64,000 bases of DNA from Paraconexibacter algicola (GTDB lineage: Bacteria > Actinomycetota > Thermoleophilia > Solirubrobacterales > Solirubrobacteraceae), in NCBI RefSeq assembly GCF_003044185.1, contig NZ_PYYB01000001.1:2898165-2962164 (forward strand), given 5' to 3'. A program made the position numbers and the translations under genes. The notes below the pieces were generated by a model. That model worked only from the letters and a program-made list of their open reading frames with translations. It made no database searches and was not told the DNA's origin. Each line of letters starts with the position of its first letter. Positions within the stretch are counted from its first letter, which is position 1. Shown piece by piece: positions 1 to 10,347 of this stretch.

Positions 1-1759
1 CCGCCGCCTCCGACGGGCTGATCGTCGGGAACGAGTCGTACATCTTCGTCGGGGCGATCATCGGCGTCCGCACGAGCGGCATGTGGATCGTCGTGAAGTG
101 CACGTTGTCGCCGATGACCTCGGAGGACACCACGCGCGTCCATCCGTCCAGCGCGCTCTTCGACGCGATGTACGCGCTGAAGCGCGGGGGAGAGGTCTGC
201 ACGCCGATCGAGCTGACGTTGATGACCTGGCCGAAGCGGTTCTCCTGCATCGACGGCAGCAGGCACATGACGAGCTTGATCGCGCCGAAGTAGTTCAGCT
301 GCATCGTCCGCTCGAAGTCGTGGAAGCGGTCGTGCGAGAGGTTGATCGAGCGGCGGATCGACCGGCCCGCGTTGTTCACGAGGATGTCGACGCGGCCGTG
401 GTCGGCCAGCGCGCGCTGCGCGAGGTCCTCGATCGAGTCGAGGCTCGTCAGGTCCGCGCTGTAGACGTGGGCGGTGCCACCGGCCCGCACGAGGTCGTCG
501 CGCAGCGCCTCGAGCTTGTCGAGCGACCGCGCGACGAGCAGCGGGATCGCGCCCGCGGCCGCGAACTTGCGCGCGGCCTCCTCGCCGATCCCCGACGAGG
601 CGCCGGTGATCATCACGATCTTCCCCCGGACCGCGGCCTCGAAGGAGCGGTCCTTGAACAGCTCGGGGTCGAGGTGGCGCTCGTAGTACTGCCACAGCAC
701 GTCCGCGTAGTCCTCCAGCGGCGGCACGGCGATCCCGGAGCCCTTCAGCGCCCGCTCGGTGTCGCGCGTGTCGAACTGGCAGCTGAAGCCGACGTGCTCG
801 ACGACCTCCGGCGGGATCCCGACGTCCTTGAGGATGCCGTCGCGGATGCCCTTGAGGGCCGGGAGCTTCAGCAGCATCGAGATCGTGCCCTTGGGCAGCG
901 CGTCGGTGAGCTTCTTGTCGACGCGGATCGCGAACTGCGGGGCGTGCGCGGTGCGCGCGAAGATGTTCAGCACCTCGCCGGAGCGGATCGACTTCGGCGC
1001 CGTCAGGTGGAACGCCTGGCCGTCGAGGCCCTTCTGGTGGGCGATGTGGTCCATCGCCTTCGCGACGAAGTCGACCGGCACGATGTTCGTGTGCCCGAGC
1101 TCCGGGCCGACCAGGGGCAGCCACGGCGGCATCGCGTCGCGGAGCTTCTGGATCAGCTTGAAGAAGTAGTACGGGCCGTCGATCTTGTCCATCTCGCCGG
1201 TCTGCGAGTGGCCGACGACGACGGCGGGCCGGTAGACCCGGAACGGGATCTCGGTCTCGGTCCGGGCGATCTTCTCGCTCTCGAACTTCGTGCGGTGGTA
1301 GGCGGACGGGAGCTTCTGCCCCTCGTCGAACATGTCCTCGCGGAACAGGCCGCGGTGCGCGCCCGCCGCCGCGACGCTGGAGGTGTGGTGGAAGATCCCG
1401 GCGCCGACCGCGTTGGCGAACTCGACCGCGTGCCGCGTGCCGCCCGTGTTCAGCAGCTCGTTCGTCGCGTCGTCGGCGGTCATGTCGTAGATGGCCGCGA
1501 GGTGGAAGACGTGCCCGATCTTCCCCTGGTGCTCGGCGATCCACTTCTTCGACACGCCCAGCCGCGGCTTCGCCAGGTCGCCCACGACCGGCTTGACGCG
1601 CTTGGCCGCCTGCGGACCCCAGCCCTCCATCAGCGCGGCGAGCTTCTTCTTCGACCCGCTGCGCACGAGGACGTGGACGTCCCCCTTGCGGTTGGCCAGC
1701 AGCTCGGCCACCAGGTGCCGACCGATGAACCCGGTCGCGCCCGTCACGACGTACGACAT
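1..1759 (-). CDS. Bimodular SDR / fatty acyl-CoA reductase (AcrA1-like), C-terminus beyond the window
   Basis: Two NAD(P)-binding Rossmann modules lie in one chain of at least 586 residues. The N-terminal extended-SDR module has TGATGFIG at residues 6-13 and a YHRTK catalytic Tyr/Lys pair near 154/158. The second, classical SDR module has TGASSGIG at about 385-392, NNAG at about 462, Ser near 517 and YIASK near 530-534. This order matches mycobacterial AcrA1-type proteins of about 650 aa, which reduce fatty acyl-CoA toward aldehyde or alcohol in wax and lipid metabolism, so roughly 60-80 residues should be missing at the C-terminus. The ATG at 1759 is preceded by a GAGAGAGG ribosome-binding site. 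Both catalytic centres look intact. The substrate is inferred from family resemblance only. Confidence 0.85.
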   Translation of the reverse strand, partial: MSYVVTGATGFIGRHLVAELLANRKGDVHVLVRSGSKKKLAALMEGWGPQAAKRVKPVVGDLAKPRLGVSKKWIAEHQGKIGHVFHLAAIYDMTADDATNELLNTGGTRHAVEFANAVGAGIFHHTSSVAAAGAHRGLFREDMFDEGQKLPSAYHRTKFESEKIARTETEIPFRVYRPAVVVGHSQTGEMDKIDGPYYFFKLIQKLRDAMPPWLPLVGPELGHTNIVPVDFVAKAMDHIAHQKGLDGQAFHLTAPKSIRSGEVLNIFARTAHAPQFAIRVDKKLTDALPKGTISMLLKLPALKGIRDGILKDVGIPPEVVEHVGFSCQFDTRDTERALKGSGIAVPPLEDYADVLWQYYERHLDPELFKDRSFEAAVRGKIVMITGASSGIGEEAARKFAAAGAIPLLVARSLDKLEALRDDLVRAGGTAHVYSADLTSLDSIEDLAQRALADHGRVDILVNNAGRSIRRSINLSHDRFHDFERTMQLNYFGAIKLVMCLLPSMQENRFGQVINVSSIGVQTSPPRFSAYIASKSALDGWTRVVSSEVIGDNVHFTTIHMPLVRTPMIAPTKMYDSFPTISPSEAA

Positions 1760-1924
1760 ACAGCCTCTCTCTCCCGCGGAACCGACGAACTCGGGCGACC
1801 CTATCCGGAACGCCGGTGGTCCCGCCGGGGCCTCGACGCGACGCGCCCCGCAAGCCGGAGGGAGGGGCTTCAGGCGGGGCGCGGAGACTGCAGCGGCGGC
1901 CGGGTCGACGGGCCGCACGACAAA

Positions 1925-1947
1925 GCCTCGCGGAGGATCCGCGAGGC
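1925..1947 (-). terminator. Rho-independent-type terminator of the 89-aa membrane protein gene
   Basis: A perfect 10-bp inverted repeat (GCCTCGCGGA / TCCGCGAGGC) closes a 3-nt loop. Read on the minus strand it is followed at once by TTTGT, a weak U-tract. It lies 54 bp downstream of the minus-strand stop codon at 2001. Confidence 0.7.
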
Positions 1948-2000
1948 CATGTGAAGAACCTGCTGGGGGACGGGCACGCCGGGCGCGCCCGGGGGCCGGT

Positions 2001-2270
2001 CTACCAGCCGCCCTTCCAGATCTCGTCGTTGGCGCGGCTCTTGGCCGCCGCCTTCTTCTCGTCCTTGCGCTTCTCCAGCTTCCACTGGATCAGCGACATC
2101 GTGAGGATGAACAGCGGGAAGAACGCGATCAGGATGAACCCGGCCTTCGTGACGACCCGGTCGTTGGTCTCGCCGTAGAGCCCCTCGCCGGACGCCTGCG
2201 CGAAGGCGGACGGGGCGAGCAGCGCGAAGGTGACGCAGGTGGTGAGGGCGATGCGGGCGAACGCGGTCAT
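2001..2270 (-). CDS. Small exported or membrane protein, 89 aa, unknown function
   Basis: Residues 1-24 look like a signal peptide ending AFA-QA. A second hydrophobic stretch spans about 44-62 and ends in FFPLFILTMSLIQW. A charged Lys/Glu-rich tail (KLEKRKDEKK) and a terminal IWKGGW follow. If the first segment is cleaved, the product is a single-pass protein with a basic cytoplasmic tail. I do not recognise a named family. The ATG at 2270 lies 9 nt after a minus-strand -10 hexamer (TACGAT, 2280-2285), so the transcript is probably leaderless or nearly so. The gene is divergent from the crotonase at 2301 and the two promoters overlap. A strong hairpin terminator follows the gene. Confidence 0.75.
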   Translation of the reverse strand: MTAFARIALTTCVTFALLAPSAFAQASGEGLYGETNDRVVTKAGFILIAFFPLFILTMSLIQWKLEKRKDEKKAAAKSRANDEIWKGGW

Positions 2271-2279
2271 GGCCCGGCA

Positions 2280-2289
2280 ATCGTATAGA
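2280..2289. promoter_or_regulatory. Overlapping divergent -10 elements
   Basis: The plus strand carries TATAGA at 2284-2289, 11 nt before the ATG at 2301. The minus strand carries TACGAT at 2285-2280, 9 nt before the ATG at 2270. The hexamers share two base pairs, so the promoters should compete. Confidence 0.5.
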
Positions 2290-2300
2290 ACGAGGGGGTC

Positions 2301-3032
2301 ATGTCGTCGCTCGCCAGAGAACGCCTCGGCGCCGGGATCGAGATCCTGCGCCTGGACCGCCCCGAGGTCCGCAACGCGCTCGACCGCGCGACGCTGCGGG
2401 AGCTGCTCGCGGCGCTCGCCGAGCTGGAGGCCGATCCGGCCCTCCGGGTCGTCGTCGTGTCGACCACCGCGACCCGCGCGCTGTGCGCCGGCGCGGACGT
2501 CGGCGAGCAGCTCACGCCCGCCGAGGGCGTCGAGCGGATGGAGCTGTTCGCCGAGGTCTACGCGCGGTTCGAGGCGCTCCCGGTCCCGACCGTCGCGGTG
2601 TGCGTCGGCAACGTCGTCGGGGCGGGCGCCGAGCTCGCCGCCGGCTGCGACCTGCGCGTCGGTGGCGACAACCTGAAGCTCGCGTGGGCGGGCGCGCGCC
2701 TCGGCGTGCCGGTCGGTCCGGCGCGGCTCGCGCCGCTCGTCGGCCTGTCGGTCGCGAAGGACCTCGTCTTCACCGGGCGCGTCGTCGGCATGGAGGAGGC
2801 GGCCCGCCTGCACCTGCTGCACCGCACCGCGCCCGAGGCGCAGGCCGAGGCCGCGGCGATCGAGCTCGCCGAGCAGCTCGTCGCCAACGACGCGGACGGC
2901 CTGCGCACGCTGAAGGCGATGTTCCGCGAGTACGAGGCGCTGCCGCTGCCCGAGCGCGTCGCGCGCGAGAACGCGCGCCTGGTCGCGTTCCAGCGCGACG
3001 GCGGCGGCCTGCCGCAGGCCCCGCGCGGCTGA
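2301..3032 (+). CDS. Enoyl-CoA hydratase/isomerase (crotonase) family protein
   Basis: A 243-aa crotonase fold. The first oxyanion-hole motif is CAGADV near residues 62-67. The second is GNVVGAGAELAAGCD near 103-117, with Glu111 at the position of the first catalytic Glu of classical hydratases. The position of the second Glu (in the PE of typical hydratases) is Gly131 here, in LAWAGARLG. Known crotonases lacking that Glu are often isomerases, hydrolases or decarboxylases rather than efficient hydratases, so the reaction is left open. The length is normal for the family. The ATG at 2301 follows a -10 at 2284. The next gene starts 28 bp downstream with its own -10. Confidence 0.85.
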   Translation: MSSLARERLGAGIEILRLDRPEVRNALDRATLRELLAALAELEADPALRVVVVSTTATRALCAGADVGEQLTPAEGVERMELFAEVYARFEALPVPTVAVCVGNVVGAGAELAAGCDLRVGGDNLKLAWAGARLGVPVGPARLAPLVGLSVAKDLVFTGRVVGMEEAARLHLLHRTAPEAQAEAAAIELAEQLVANDADGLRTLKAMFREYEALPLPERVARENARLVAFQRDGGGLPQAPRG

Positions 3033-3047
3033 GGACGCCCCCGCCCG

Positions 3048-3053
3048 TAGGCT
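3048..3053 (+). promoter_or_regulatory. -10 hexamer TAGGCT, leaderless start
   Basis: TAGGCT ends 6 nt before the ATG at 3060, the spacing expected when transcription begins at the start codon. No Shine-Dalgarno sequence is present. Confidence 0.5.
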
Positions 3054-3059
3054 GGGGGC

Positions 3060-3827
3060 ATGTCCGATCTCGCCGCCCTCGCCGACACCCTCCGCGCCGC
3101 GCACCGCCCCGGCGACCCGCTGGTCGTCGTCAACGTCTGGGACGGGTGGAGCGCCCGGACCGTCGCCGCGACGCCCGGCTGCGAGGCGCTCGCGACCGCG
3201 TCGCACTCGATCGCGGAGGCGCGCGGCTACGCCGACGGGGAGCAGATCCCGGTCGAGGAGATGCTCGCCGCGGTGTCGGTGATCGCGTCCGCGACCGACC
3301 TGCCCGTCACCGCCGACCTCGAGTCCGGCTACGGGGACACCGGCTCGACCGTCGCCGCCGCGATCGCCGTGGGCGTCGTCGGCGCGAACCTCGAGGACAA
3401 GGCGGAGGGGATCGACGAGCACGTCGCCCGCGTGATGGCCGCCCGGGCCGCGGGCGACGCCGCCGGGGTCGGATTCGTGATCAACGCGCGGACGGACGAG
3501 TACCTCAAGGGCGACGGGGTCCGGGCCCGCGCGATGGACGCGGGGGTCGCGTACCTCGAGGCGGGCGCGGACTGCGTCTTCGTGCCCGGCGTCCGCGACG
3601 CGCAGACGATCGGGATGCTCGCGCAGGCGTTCGAGGGGCGGCTGTCGGTCGTCGCGGGCCCGGCGTCCCCGTCGCTGGCCGAGCTCGCGTCGCTGGGGGT
3701 CGCGCGCGTGTCGTTCGGCCCGGGGACCATGGGGCTCGCCGCGCAGGCGCTGAGCGACGCGGCCACCACGCTGCACGCGCGCGGCGCCTACCCGCAGGCC
3801 CTGGCGTTCCGCCCGCCGGCACCCTGA
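3060..3827 (+). CDS. Isocitrate lyase / PEP mutase family protein
   Basis: A 255-aa TIM-barrel enzyme of the ICL/PEP mutase superfamily. Visible motifs are VNVWDGWSAR near residue 25 (substrate loop), ADLESGYG with Asp86 and Glu88 (Mg2+ site), NLEDK with Glu112 and Asp113, and INARTD near 145. The Lys-Lys-Cys-Gly-His loop of true isocitrate and 2-methylisocitrate lyases is absent, so a PEP mutase-like, phosphonopyruvate hydrolase-like or oxaloacetate-acting role is more likely than isocitrate cleavage. No phosphonate genes are nearby. The start is set by the -10 at 3048 and lack of an alternative with a ribosome-binding site. Confidence 0.85.
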   Translation: MSDLAALADTLRAAHRPGDPLVVVNVWDGWSARTVAATPGCEALATASHSIAEARGYADGEQIPVEEMLAAVSVIASATDLPVTADLESGYGDTGSTVAAAIAVGVVGANLEDKAEGIDEHVARVMAARAAGDAAGVGFVINARTDEYLKGDGVRARAMDAGVAYLEAGADCVFVPGVRDAQTIGMLAQAFEGRLSVVAGPASPSLAELASLGVARVSFGPGTMGLAAQALSDAATTLHARGAYPQALAFRPPAP

Positions 3828-3868
3828 GCGACCTCCCTGAACGGTCGCGTTCGTGAGAGGGTGCGCGC

Positions 3869-5044
3869 ATGCGCGCCGTCGTCTGCCAGAACGCCGAGCT
3901 CACCGTCGAGGAGCTGCCCGATCCCGTCCCGCAGCGCGGGCAGGTCCGCCTGGAGGTCCTGCGCTGCGGCATCTGCGGCTCGGACCTGCACGCGCGGCAC
4001 GGGATCGACGACTGGGCCGACATGACCGCGGCGTGCGGGTACGACCGCTTCGGCCGCTCCGACCAGCAGGTCGTGTTCGGCCACGAGTTCTGCGGCGCGG
4101 TCGCCGAGTACGGCCCGAAGACCAAGGCCGACGTCCCCGCGGGAACGCCGGTCGTGGCGTTCCCGCTGCTGCGCGCGGGCGGGGCCGGCGGCGGCGTCGA
4201 CACCCTGGGCCTCTCCCAGCACGCCCCCGGCGCCTACGCGGAGCAGGTGCTCGTCGAGCGGTCCCTGATGCTCCCGGTCCCCAACGGGCTGGACGTCGAG
4301 GTCGCCGCGTTGACCGAGCCGATGGCCGTCGCCTACCACGCGGTCCGCCGCGGCGAGGTCGGCAAGGGGCAGGTCGCGATCGTGATCGGCTGCGGTCCCG
4401 TCGGCCTCGGGGTCATCCTCATGCTCAAGGCGCGCGGGGTGCGCACCGTCGTCGCCAGCGACTACTCGCCGGGCCGGCGTGCGCTCGCCAGCCGCTGCGG
4501 CGCGGACGTCGTCGTCGACCCGCGCGAGACGGACCCGTTCGCCGCGGCTCCGTCCAAGGACCACCTCACCACGATCCCCGAGGCGCTCGAGCTCGCCGTC
4601 GGCGCGACCGAGAAGCTCTCGAAGCTGCCGTTCGGCCCCTGGCCCGGCTTCCGCCTCGCCGAGAAGCTCGGCATCGAGCCCAAGCACCCGGTGATCTTCG
4701 AGTGCGTCGGCGTCCCCGGCGTCATCGATCAGCTCGTCTCCAGCGCTCCGATGTACTCGCGCGTCGTGGTCGTCGGCGTCTGCGTCGGCACGGACCAGAT
4801 CACCCCGGCGATGGCGATCAACAAGGAGGTCGACCTGCGGTTCGTCATCGGCTACACGCCGCTGGAGTTCCGCGACACCCTCCACCTGCTCGCCGACGGG
4901 AAGGTCGACCCCCGGCCGCTGCTGTCCGCGACGGTCGGCCTCGAGGGCGTCGACGCCGCGTTCACCGCGCTCGCCGACCCGGAGGCGTTCGCGAAGATCC
5001 TCGTCGACCCGCGCAGCGACGCCGCCGAGCCCGTCGCGCCCTGA
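3869..5044 (+). CDS. Zinc-type alcohol dehydrogenase (MDR) family protein
   Basis: A 391-aa medium-chain dehydrogenase/reductase. The N-terminal GroES-like domain has CGICGSDLH near residues 35-43 and GHEFCG near 74-79, the usual catalytic zinc ligands. The cofactor domain begins with AIVIGCGPVGLGV near 170-182. The four-Cys structural zinc lobe is missing: the corresponding region reads FPLLRAGGAGGG. The family oxidises alcohols, polyols or threonine-like substrates with NAD(P)+; the substrate cannot be told here. The C-terminus ends a few bases before the convergent PPOX gene. A GAGAGGG stretch precedes the ATG at 3869. Confidence 0.85.
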   Translation: MRAVVCQNAELTVEELPDPVPQRGQVRLEVLRCGICGSDLHARHGIDDWADMTAACGYDRFGRSDQQVVFGHEFCGAVAEYGPKTKADVPAGTPVVAFPLLRAGGAGGGVDTLGLSQHAPGAYAEQVLVERSLMLPVPNGLDVEVAALTEPMAVAYHAVRRGEVGKGQVAIVIGCGPVGLGVILMLKARGVRTVVASDYSPGRRALASRCGADVVVDPRETDPFAAAPSKDHLTTIPEALELAVGATEKLSKLPFGPWPGFRLAEKLGIEPKHPVIFECVGVPGVIDQLVSSAPMYSRVVVVGVCVGTDQITPAMAINKEVDLRFVIGYTPLEFRDTLHLLADGKVDPRPLLSATVGLEGVDAAFTALADPEAFAKILVDPRSDAAEPVAP

Positions 5045-5050
5045 GCGGAC

Positions 5051-5683
5051 TCACCACATCCGGGTCGCGAGCGACTCCACGATCTGGGCCTCGGCATCGT
5101 CGAGGTCCACGTCGTTGCCGTTGCGCGCCGCATGGTCGCGCAGCACCACCGAGAACGGCGCCAGCGCGTCCGGCGCCGGCCAGCCGTCCGGGTCCCAGAC
5201 GCCGCTGCGCAGCAGCGCCTTCGCGCAGTGGAAGAACACCTCCTCGGCGACGACGCCGAGCGCCAGCCGCGGGGAGCCCGGGATCCCCTCCAGCGCCTCC
5301 GGGTCCCGCGTCACGCACGCCGACCCGTTGACCCGCAGCACGTCGCGGCGGCCGGGGACCACGAACAGCAGTCCCGCGCGACCGGTCTGCACGACGTTGC
5401 GCAGCGTGTCGATCCGGCCGTTGCCGGGAGCGTCCGGCAGCGCGATCCGGTGGTCGTCCAGCACCCGCGCCCAGCCCGCCGGGCCGCCCCGGGGCGACAC
5501 GTCGCAGCGCCCGTCCGCGTCGGCGCTCGCGACGAGCACCAGCGGCGACGCGGCGATCCACGCGCGCGCGTGCTCGTCGAGCTCGCGCAGCTCCTTGGAC
5601 CGCGACAGCCGCGTCGCCGGCGGCGGGGGCACGAGCTCGCGCAGCCCCTCCTCCGACGTGATCAGCTCCTGGAAGGCGGGCAT
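5051..5683 (-). CDS. Pyridoxamine 5'-phosphate oxidase-like flavoprotein (MSMEG_1061-type)
   Basis: A 210-aa split-barrel flavin-binding protein. Residues about 45-75 (LVLVASADADGRCDVSPRGG) and the NGRIDTLRNVV segment near 98 are typical of PPOX proteins of the MSMEG_1061 type, which bind FMN or F420 and carry out redox chemistry on unknown small molecules. The length matches that subgroup. The minus-strand -10 TAGGGT (5695-5690) ends 6 nt before the ATG, implying a leaderless mRNA. It is convergent with the MDR gene and divergent from the ABC-F gene. Confidence 0.8.
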   Translation of the reverse strand: MPAFQELITSEEGLRELVPPPPATRLSRSKELRELDEHARAWIAASPLVLVASADADGRCDVSPRGGPAGWARVLDDHRIALPDAPGNGRIDTLRNVVQTGRAGLLFVVPGRRDVLRVNGSACVTRDPEALEGIPGSPRLALGVVAEEVFFHCAKALLRSGVWDPDGWPAPDALAPFSVVLRDHAARNGNDVDLDDAEAQIVESLATRMW

Positions 5684-5689
5684 CGCCCG

Positions 5690-5695
5690 ACCCTA
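5690..5695 (-). promoter_or_regulatory. -10 hexamer TAGGGT, leaderless start of the PPOX gene
   Basis: TAGGGT on the minus strand ends 6 nt before the ATG at 5683. Confidence 0.45.
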
Positions 5696-5703
5696 GCGCC
5701 GCC

Positions 5704-5709
5704 TACCAT
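5704..5709 (+). promoter_or_regulatory. -10 hexamer TACCAT, leaderless start of the ABC-F gene
   Basis: TACCAT ends 9 nt before the ATG at 5719. The same arrangement occurs before the response regulator at 60088. Confidence 0.45.
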
Positions 5710-5718
5710 GGGGGTCGT

Positions 5719-7794
<2,076 letters not shown>

Positions 7795-7821
7795 GCCTCG
7801 AGTCTCCGCCCGGACCGGCGC

Positions 7822-9177
7822 CTAGCGCCGCTTCGCCGTCTTCTTCACCTTCAGGGCCTTCGTCACCGCGCCGCCGGAGGTCGCGGCGGTCGAGGCGCGG
7901 AACGTCAGCGTCCCGCCCTTGGCCACCAGCCGCTTGGTCACGGCGCGCGAGAGCTTCACGCTGACCTTCTGGGAGCTGCCCGACAGGACCGCGATCCAGC
8001 GCGGCTTGAGGACCTTCGTCCCCGCCAGCGAGGCGCTGACCTGCACGACGCAGCCCTTCGCCGCCAGCTTCGGGCAGCTCACCGTGAACGACGCCGACTT
8101 GCGGCTCTTCGTCAGCAGTGCCTTGCCGATCGTGGCCCGGGCCCGCGCGCTCGCGGCCGCGCCGGGCCGCGACGTCGAGCCCGGCGTCGTGGCCGACGGC
8201 TTCGTCGTCGTGGTCGTCGGCTTCAGCGGCGTCGAGCCGGGACGCGAGCCCAGCAGCGACGACAGCGTCGAGGCGAGCGTCGTCAGCGCGGGCGTCGTGC
8301 CGCTCGTCGCCTGGACGCGGGTCACCGACTCCAGCAGCGGTCCGACGACCGGGAGGTCCGCGACGCCGGTCGTCGTCAGCAGGCCGTTGACCGTGCCCAG
8401 GAGGCTGTCGAGCTGCAGCAGGTTCGCCCCGACCGGCAGGCCGGCCAGCAGCGCCTGCAGCTGGGCGAGCGGGTTCGCGAGCCCGGCCGCGCTCGGCGCC
8501 GCACCGGAGAGCGTGCCCGTCAGGCCGGTCACGAGCGAGCCGAGCGGCAGGCCGTTGCCGAGCGCCAGCAGCTCCGTGATCTTCGCCGGGTCCAGCGCGC
8601 CGACGAGCGTGGTGAGGTCACCGCCCGTCGCCCCGCCCAGGACCCCGGCGAGAGGGGCGGGCAGCAGCGTGTTGACGAGATCCCCGAGCTGGGTCGGGTC
8701 GAGCGCCCCGAGCAGCGCGGTCAGGTCGCCGCCCGACGCGCCGGTCAGGAGGTTCGCGACGAGGTTCAGCCCGTCGGTCTGGCCGAGCGCCGTGTCGAGC
8801 ACGTCCCCGAGCAGCGGCAGGTCGAGCACGGTCAGCGCCTGGGTGAGCGCGTCGAGCGACAGCCCGTCGAGGATCGTCGTGAGCTGCGTCGGGTTCGCGT
8901 TGGCGATGATCGTGCCGAGGTCGACCGCGGGCAGCGACTCGAGCGTCTGCGCCAGCGGGGCGGGCAGCGTCGAGGTCACCTGCTGGAGGATCGGGGTGAG
9001 CACCGGGCCCAGGACCGGCAGGCTGCCGAGCCCGAGGATGCGCTGCGTGCCGACCCCCGACGGGGTGACGGGCGCCTGGGCGGCGCTGGCCGCCGAGGCG
9101 GTCACGCCGGCGGTGGCGCCGATGGACAGTGCGGCGATCGCGGCGACCGTGCCGGAGCGCTTGATCTGATGGTTCAT
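7822..9177 (-). CDS. Secreted Leu/Ala-rich repeat protein with C-terminal beta module
   Basis: A 451-aa exported protein of unknown function. Residues 1-35 form a signal peptide ending ASAAQA. Residues about 45-310 are hydrophobic and built from imperfect repeats such as GGDLTALLGALDPTQL and GGDLTTLVGALDPAKI, about 47 residues apart, with many LPxLGxVL segments. A Thr/Pro/Ser linker (about 318-345) leads to a C-terminal domain of about 105 residues with two Cys (SCPKLAAKGCVV) and a basic end (KVKKTAKRR). Similar basic-ended beta modules close several other secreted proteins here. The amphipathic repeats suggest surface or membrane association. It is divergent from the TIM-barrel gene, with PHO-box-like repeats in between. 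Confidence 0.7.
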   Translation of the reverse strand: MNHQIKRSGTVAAIAALSIGATAGVTASAASAAQAPVTPSGVGTQRILGLGSLPVLGPVLTPILQQVTSTLPAPLAQTLESLPAVDLGTIIANANPTQLTTILDGLSLDALTQALTVLDLPLLGDVLDTALGQTDGLNLVANLLTGASGGDLTALLGALDPTQLGDLVNTLLPAPLAGVLGGATGGDLTTLVGALDPAKITELLALGNGLPLGSLVTGLTGTLSGAAPSAAGLANPLAQLQALLAGLPVGANLLQLDSLLGTVNGLLTTTGVADLPVVGPLLESVTRVQATSGTTPALTTLASTLSSLLGSRPGSTPLKPTTTTTKPSATTPGSTSRPGAAASARARATIGKALLTKSRKSASFTVSCPKLAAKGCVVQVSASLAGTKVLKPRWIAVLSGSSQKVSVKLSRAVTKRLVAKGGTLTFRASTAATSGGAVTKALKVKKTAKRR

Positions 9178-9364
9178 GGTTGTCGGTGACTCCCCTCACG
9201 GGCACCGCGACGCTGCTGTGGGACGCGGTTCGGTGCCCTTCTCCGGACCCGGTTGCGGGCCCCTACCGGGGAGCGCATCGGCGCCATCCCCGGTGACCTG
9301 AAGGGCCCGCTGGACGGATGTCGTGGGGTGCGAGCCCGGTGCGCCCGGCGTCGCGTCCATGGCC

Positions 9365-9408
9365 GGTCACACGATCTTCACCGCACGGTCACCGGCCGGT
9401 CACGGCAG
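9365..9408 (+). promoter_or_regulatory. PHO-box-like array, four 11-bp direct repeats
   Basis: Consecutive units GGTCACACGAT, CTTCACCGCAC, GGTCACCGGCC and GGTCACGGCAG have exact 11-bp spacing. They lie 28 bp upstream of the ATG at 9437 and 187 bp upstream of the divergent gene starting at 9177. The pattern matches the PhoB/PhoP operator class. Confidence 0.7.
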
Positions 9409-9436
9409 ACCCCGGTCCGGGGAGGACGCTCGATTC

Positions 9437-10336
9437 ATGGACCTGCACGCGCGCATGGGGATCAACGTCCATCGCGAGACGTGGCCGACCACGGCCGCCC
9501 TGAAGGGCATCGAGGCCTCCGGCTTCGGCTGGGTGCAGATCCACACGCCCCCGAAGGAGATGCTCTGCGACCGCGAGCGGCTGCGGCTGCACGCCCGCGG
9601 CGTCCGCGCCGCGCTCGAGCCCACCGGGCTGCGGCTGCTGCTGCACGGGCCCGACGACCTCGCGCTCGGCGCCCTGGACCACGACCGTGCCTTCGACGGC
9701 CTGCTCGACTACGCCGTCGAGGCCCGCGCCGAGATCGTCGTCTACCACGGCCTGAACCACCTCGACGCCGACGGCCCCGCGGGCGAGCGCTCGCGGCTGC
9801 GCGCCGAAGGGGAGGAGCGGGCCCTCGCGCGGCTCGGCAAGCGCGCCCACGCGCTCGGCGTCACCGTCGCGGTCGAGAACCTCGCGCCCGTCTTCCCCGG
9901 CCCGCCGCGCCTCACCCACGACCCGCTGCGCATCCACGACCTCGTGCGGCGGCTGCGCAACCCGTCGGTCGGCATGCTGCTCGACCTCGGCCACGCGCAC
10001 GTCACCAGCGGCCTGCACGGCACCGACCTCGAGGCGGTCGTCGCCCGCGTCGCGCCCGAGGTCGTCCTCTTCCACGTGCACGACAACCTCGGCGCCCGCC
10101 GTCACGGCCTGGGCTTCCCCGGCGTCGACCCGCTGCGGCTGGACCTGCACCTGCCGCCGGGGGCGGGCACGCTGCCCTGGGACCGCGTCCGCGACGTCCT
10201 GCTCGCCCACCGCGCCCCGCTGATGCTCGAGATCGAGCCGTCCCACCGGCCCGCCTCGCTGCCGCAGCTGTTCGAGCAGTCCCGCGCCGTGCTGCGCGGC
10301 GAGCGGCCCGCGAGCGTCGGGATCGCCGCCGCGTAG
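9437..10336 (+). CDS. TIM-barrel sugar phosphate isomerase/epimerase-like enzyme
   Basis: A 299-aa protein of the xylose-isomerase-like TIM barrel (AP endonuclease 2) superfamily. Likely metal ligands occur in the usual order: VENLAPVF near residue 148, MLLDLGHAH near 180, FHVHDN near 214 and MLEIEPSHRP near 267. Members isomerise or epimerise sugars and inositols, or act on DNA; the substrate cannot be read from the sequence. A GGGGAGGA ribosome-binding site supports the ATG at 9437. Four PHO-box-like repeats end 28 bp upstream, so I infer induction by phosphate limitation, for example to recycle sugar carbon. The next gene's -10 overlaps this gene's stop codon. Confidence 0.75.
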   Translation: MDLHARMGINVHRETWPTTAALKGIEASGFGWVQIHTPPKEMLCDRERLRLHARGVRAALEPTGLRLLLHGPDDLALGALDHDRAFDGLLDYAVEARAEIVVYHGLNHLDADGPAGERSRLRAEGEERALARLGKRAHALGVTVAVENLAPVFPGPPRLTHDPLRIHDLVRRLRNPSVGMLLDLGHAHVTSGLHGTDLEAVVARVAPEVVLFHVHDNLGARRHGLGFPGVDPLRLDLHLPPGAGTLPWDRVRDVLLAHRAPLMLEIEPSHRPASLPQLFEQSRAVLRGERPASVGIAAA

Positions 10337-10339
10337 GCT
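10334..10339 (+). promoter_or_regulatory. -10 hexamer TAGGCT overlapping a stop codon
   Basis: TAGGCT begins with the TAG stop of the upstream gene and ends 8 nt before the GTG at 10348. Confidence 0.45.
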
Positions 10340-10347
10340 TCGCGGCC

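Noticed and set aside
83..1954. Long plus-strand open frame opposite the AcrA1-like gene
   Set aside because: Arg/Asp/Val-rich antisense frame produced by high GC; the minus strand encodes two clear Rossmann modules over the same DNA.
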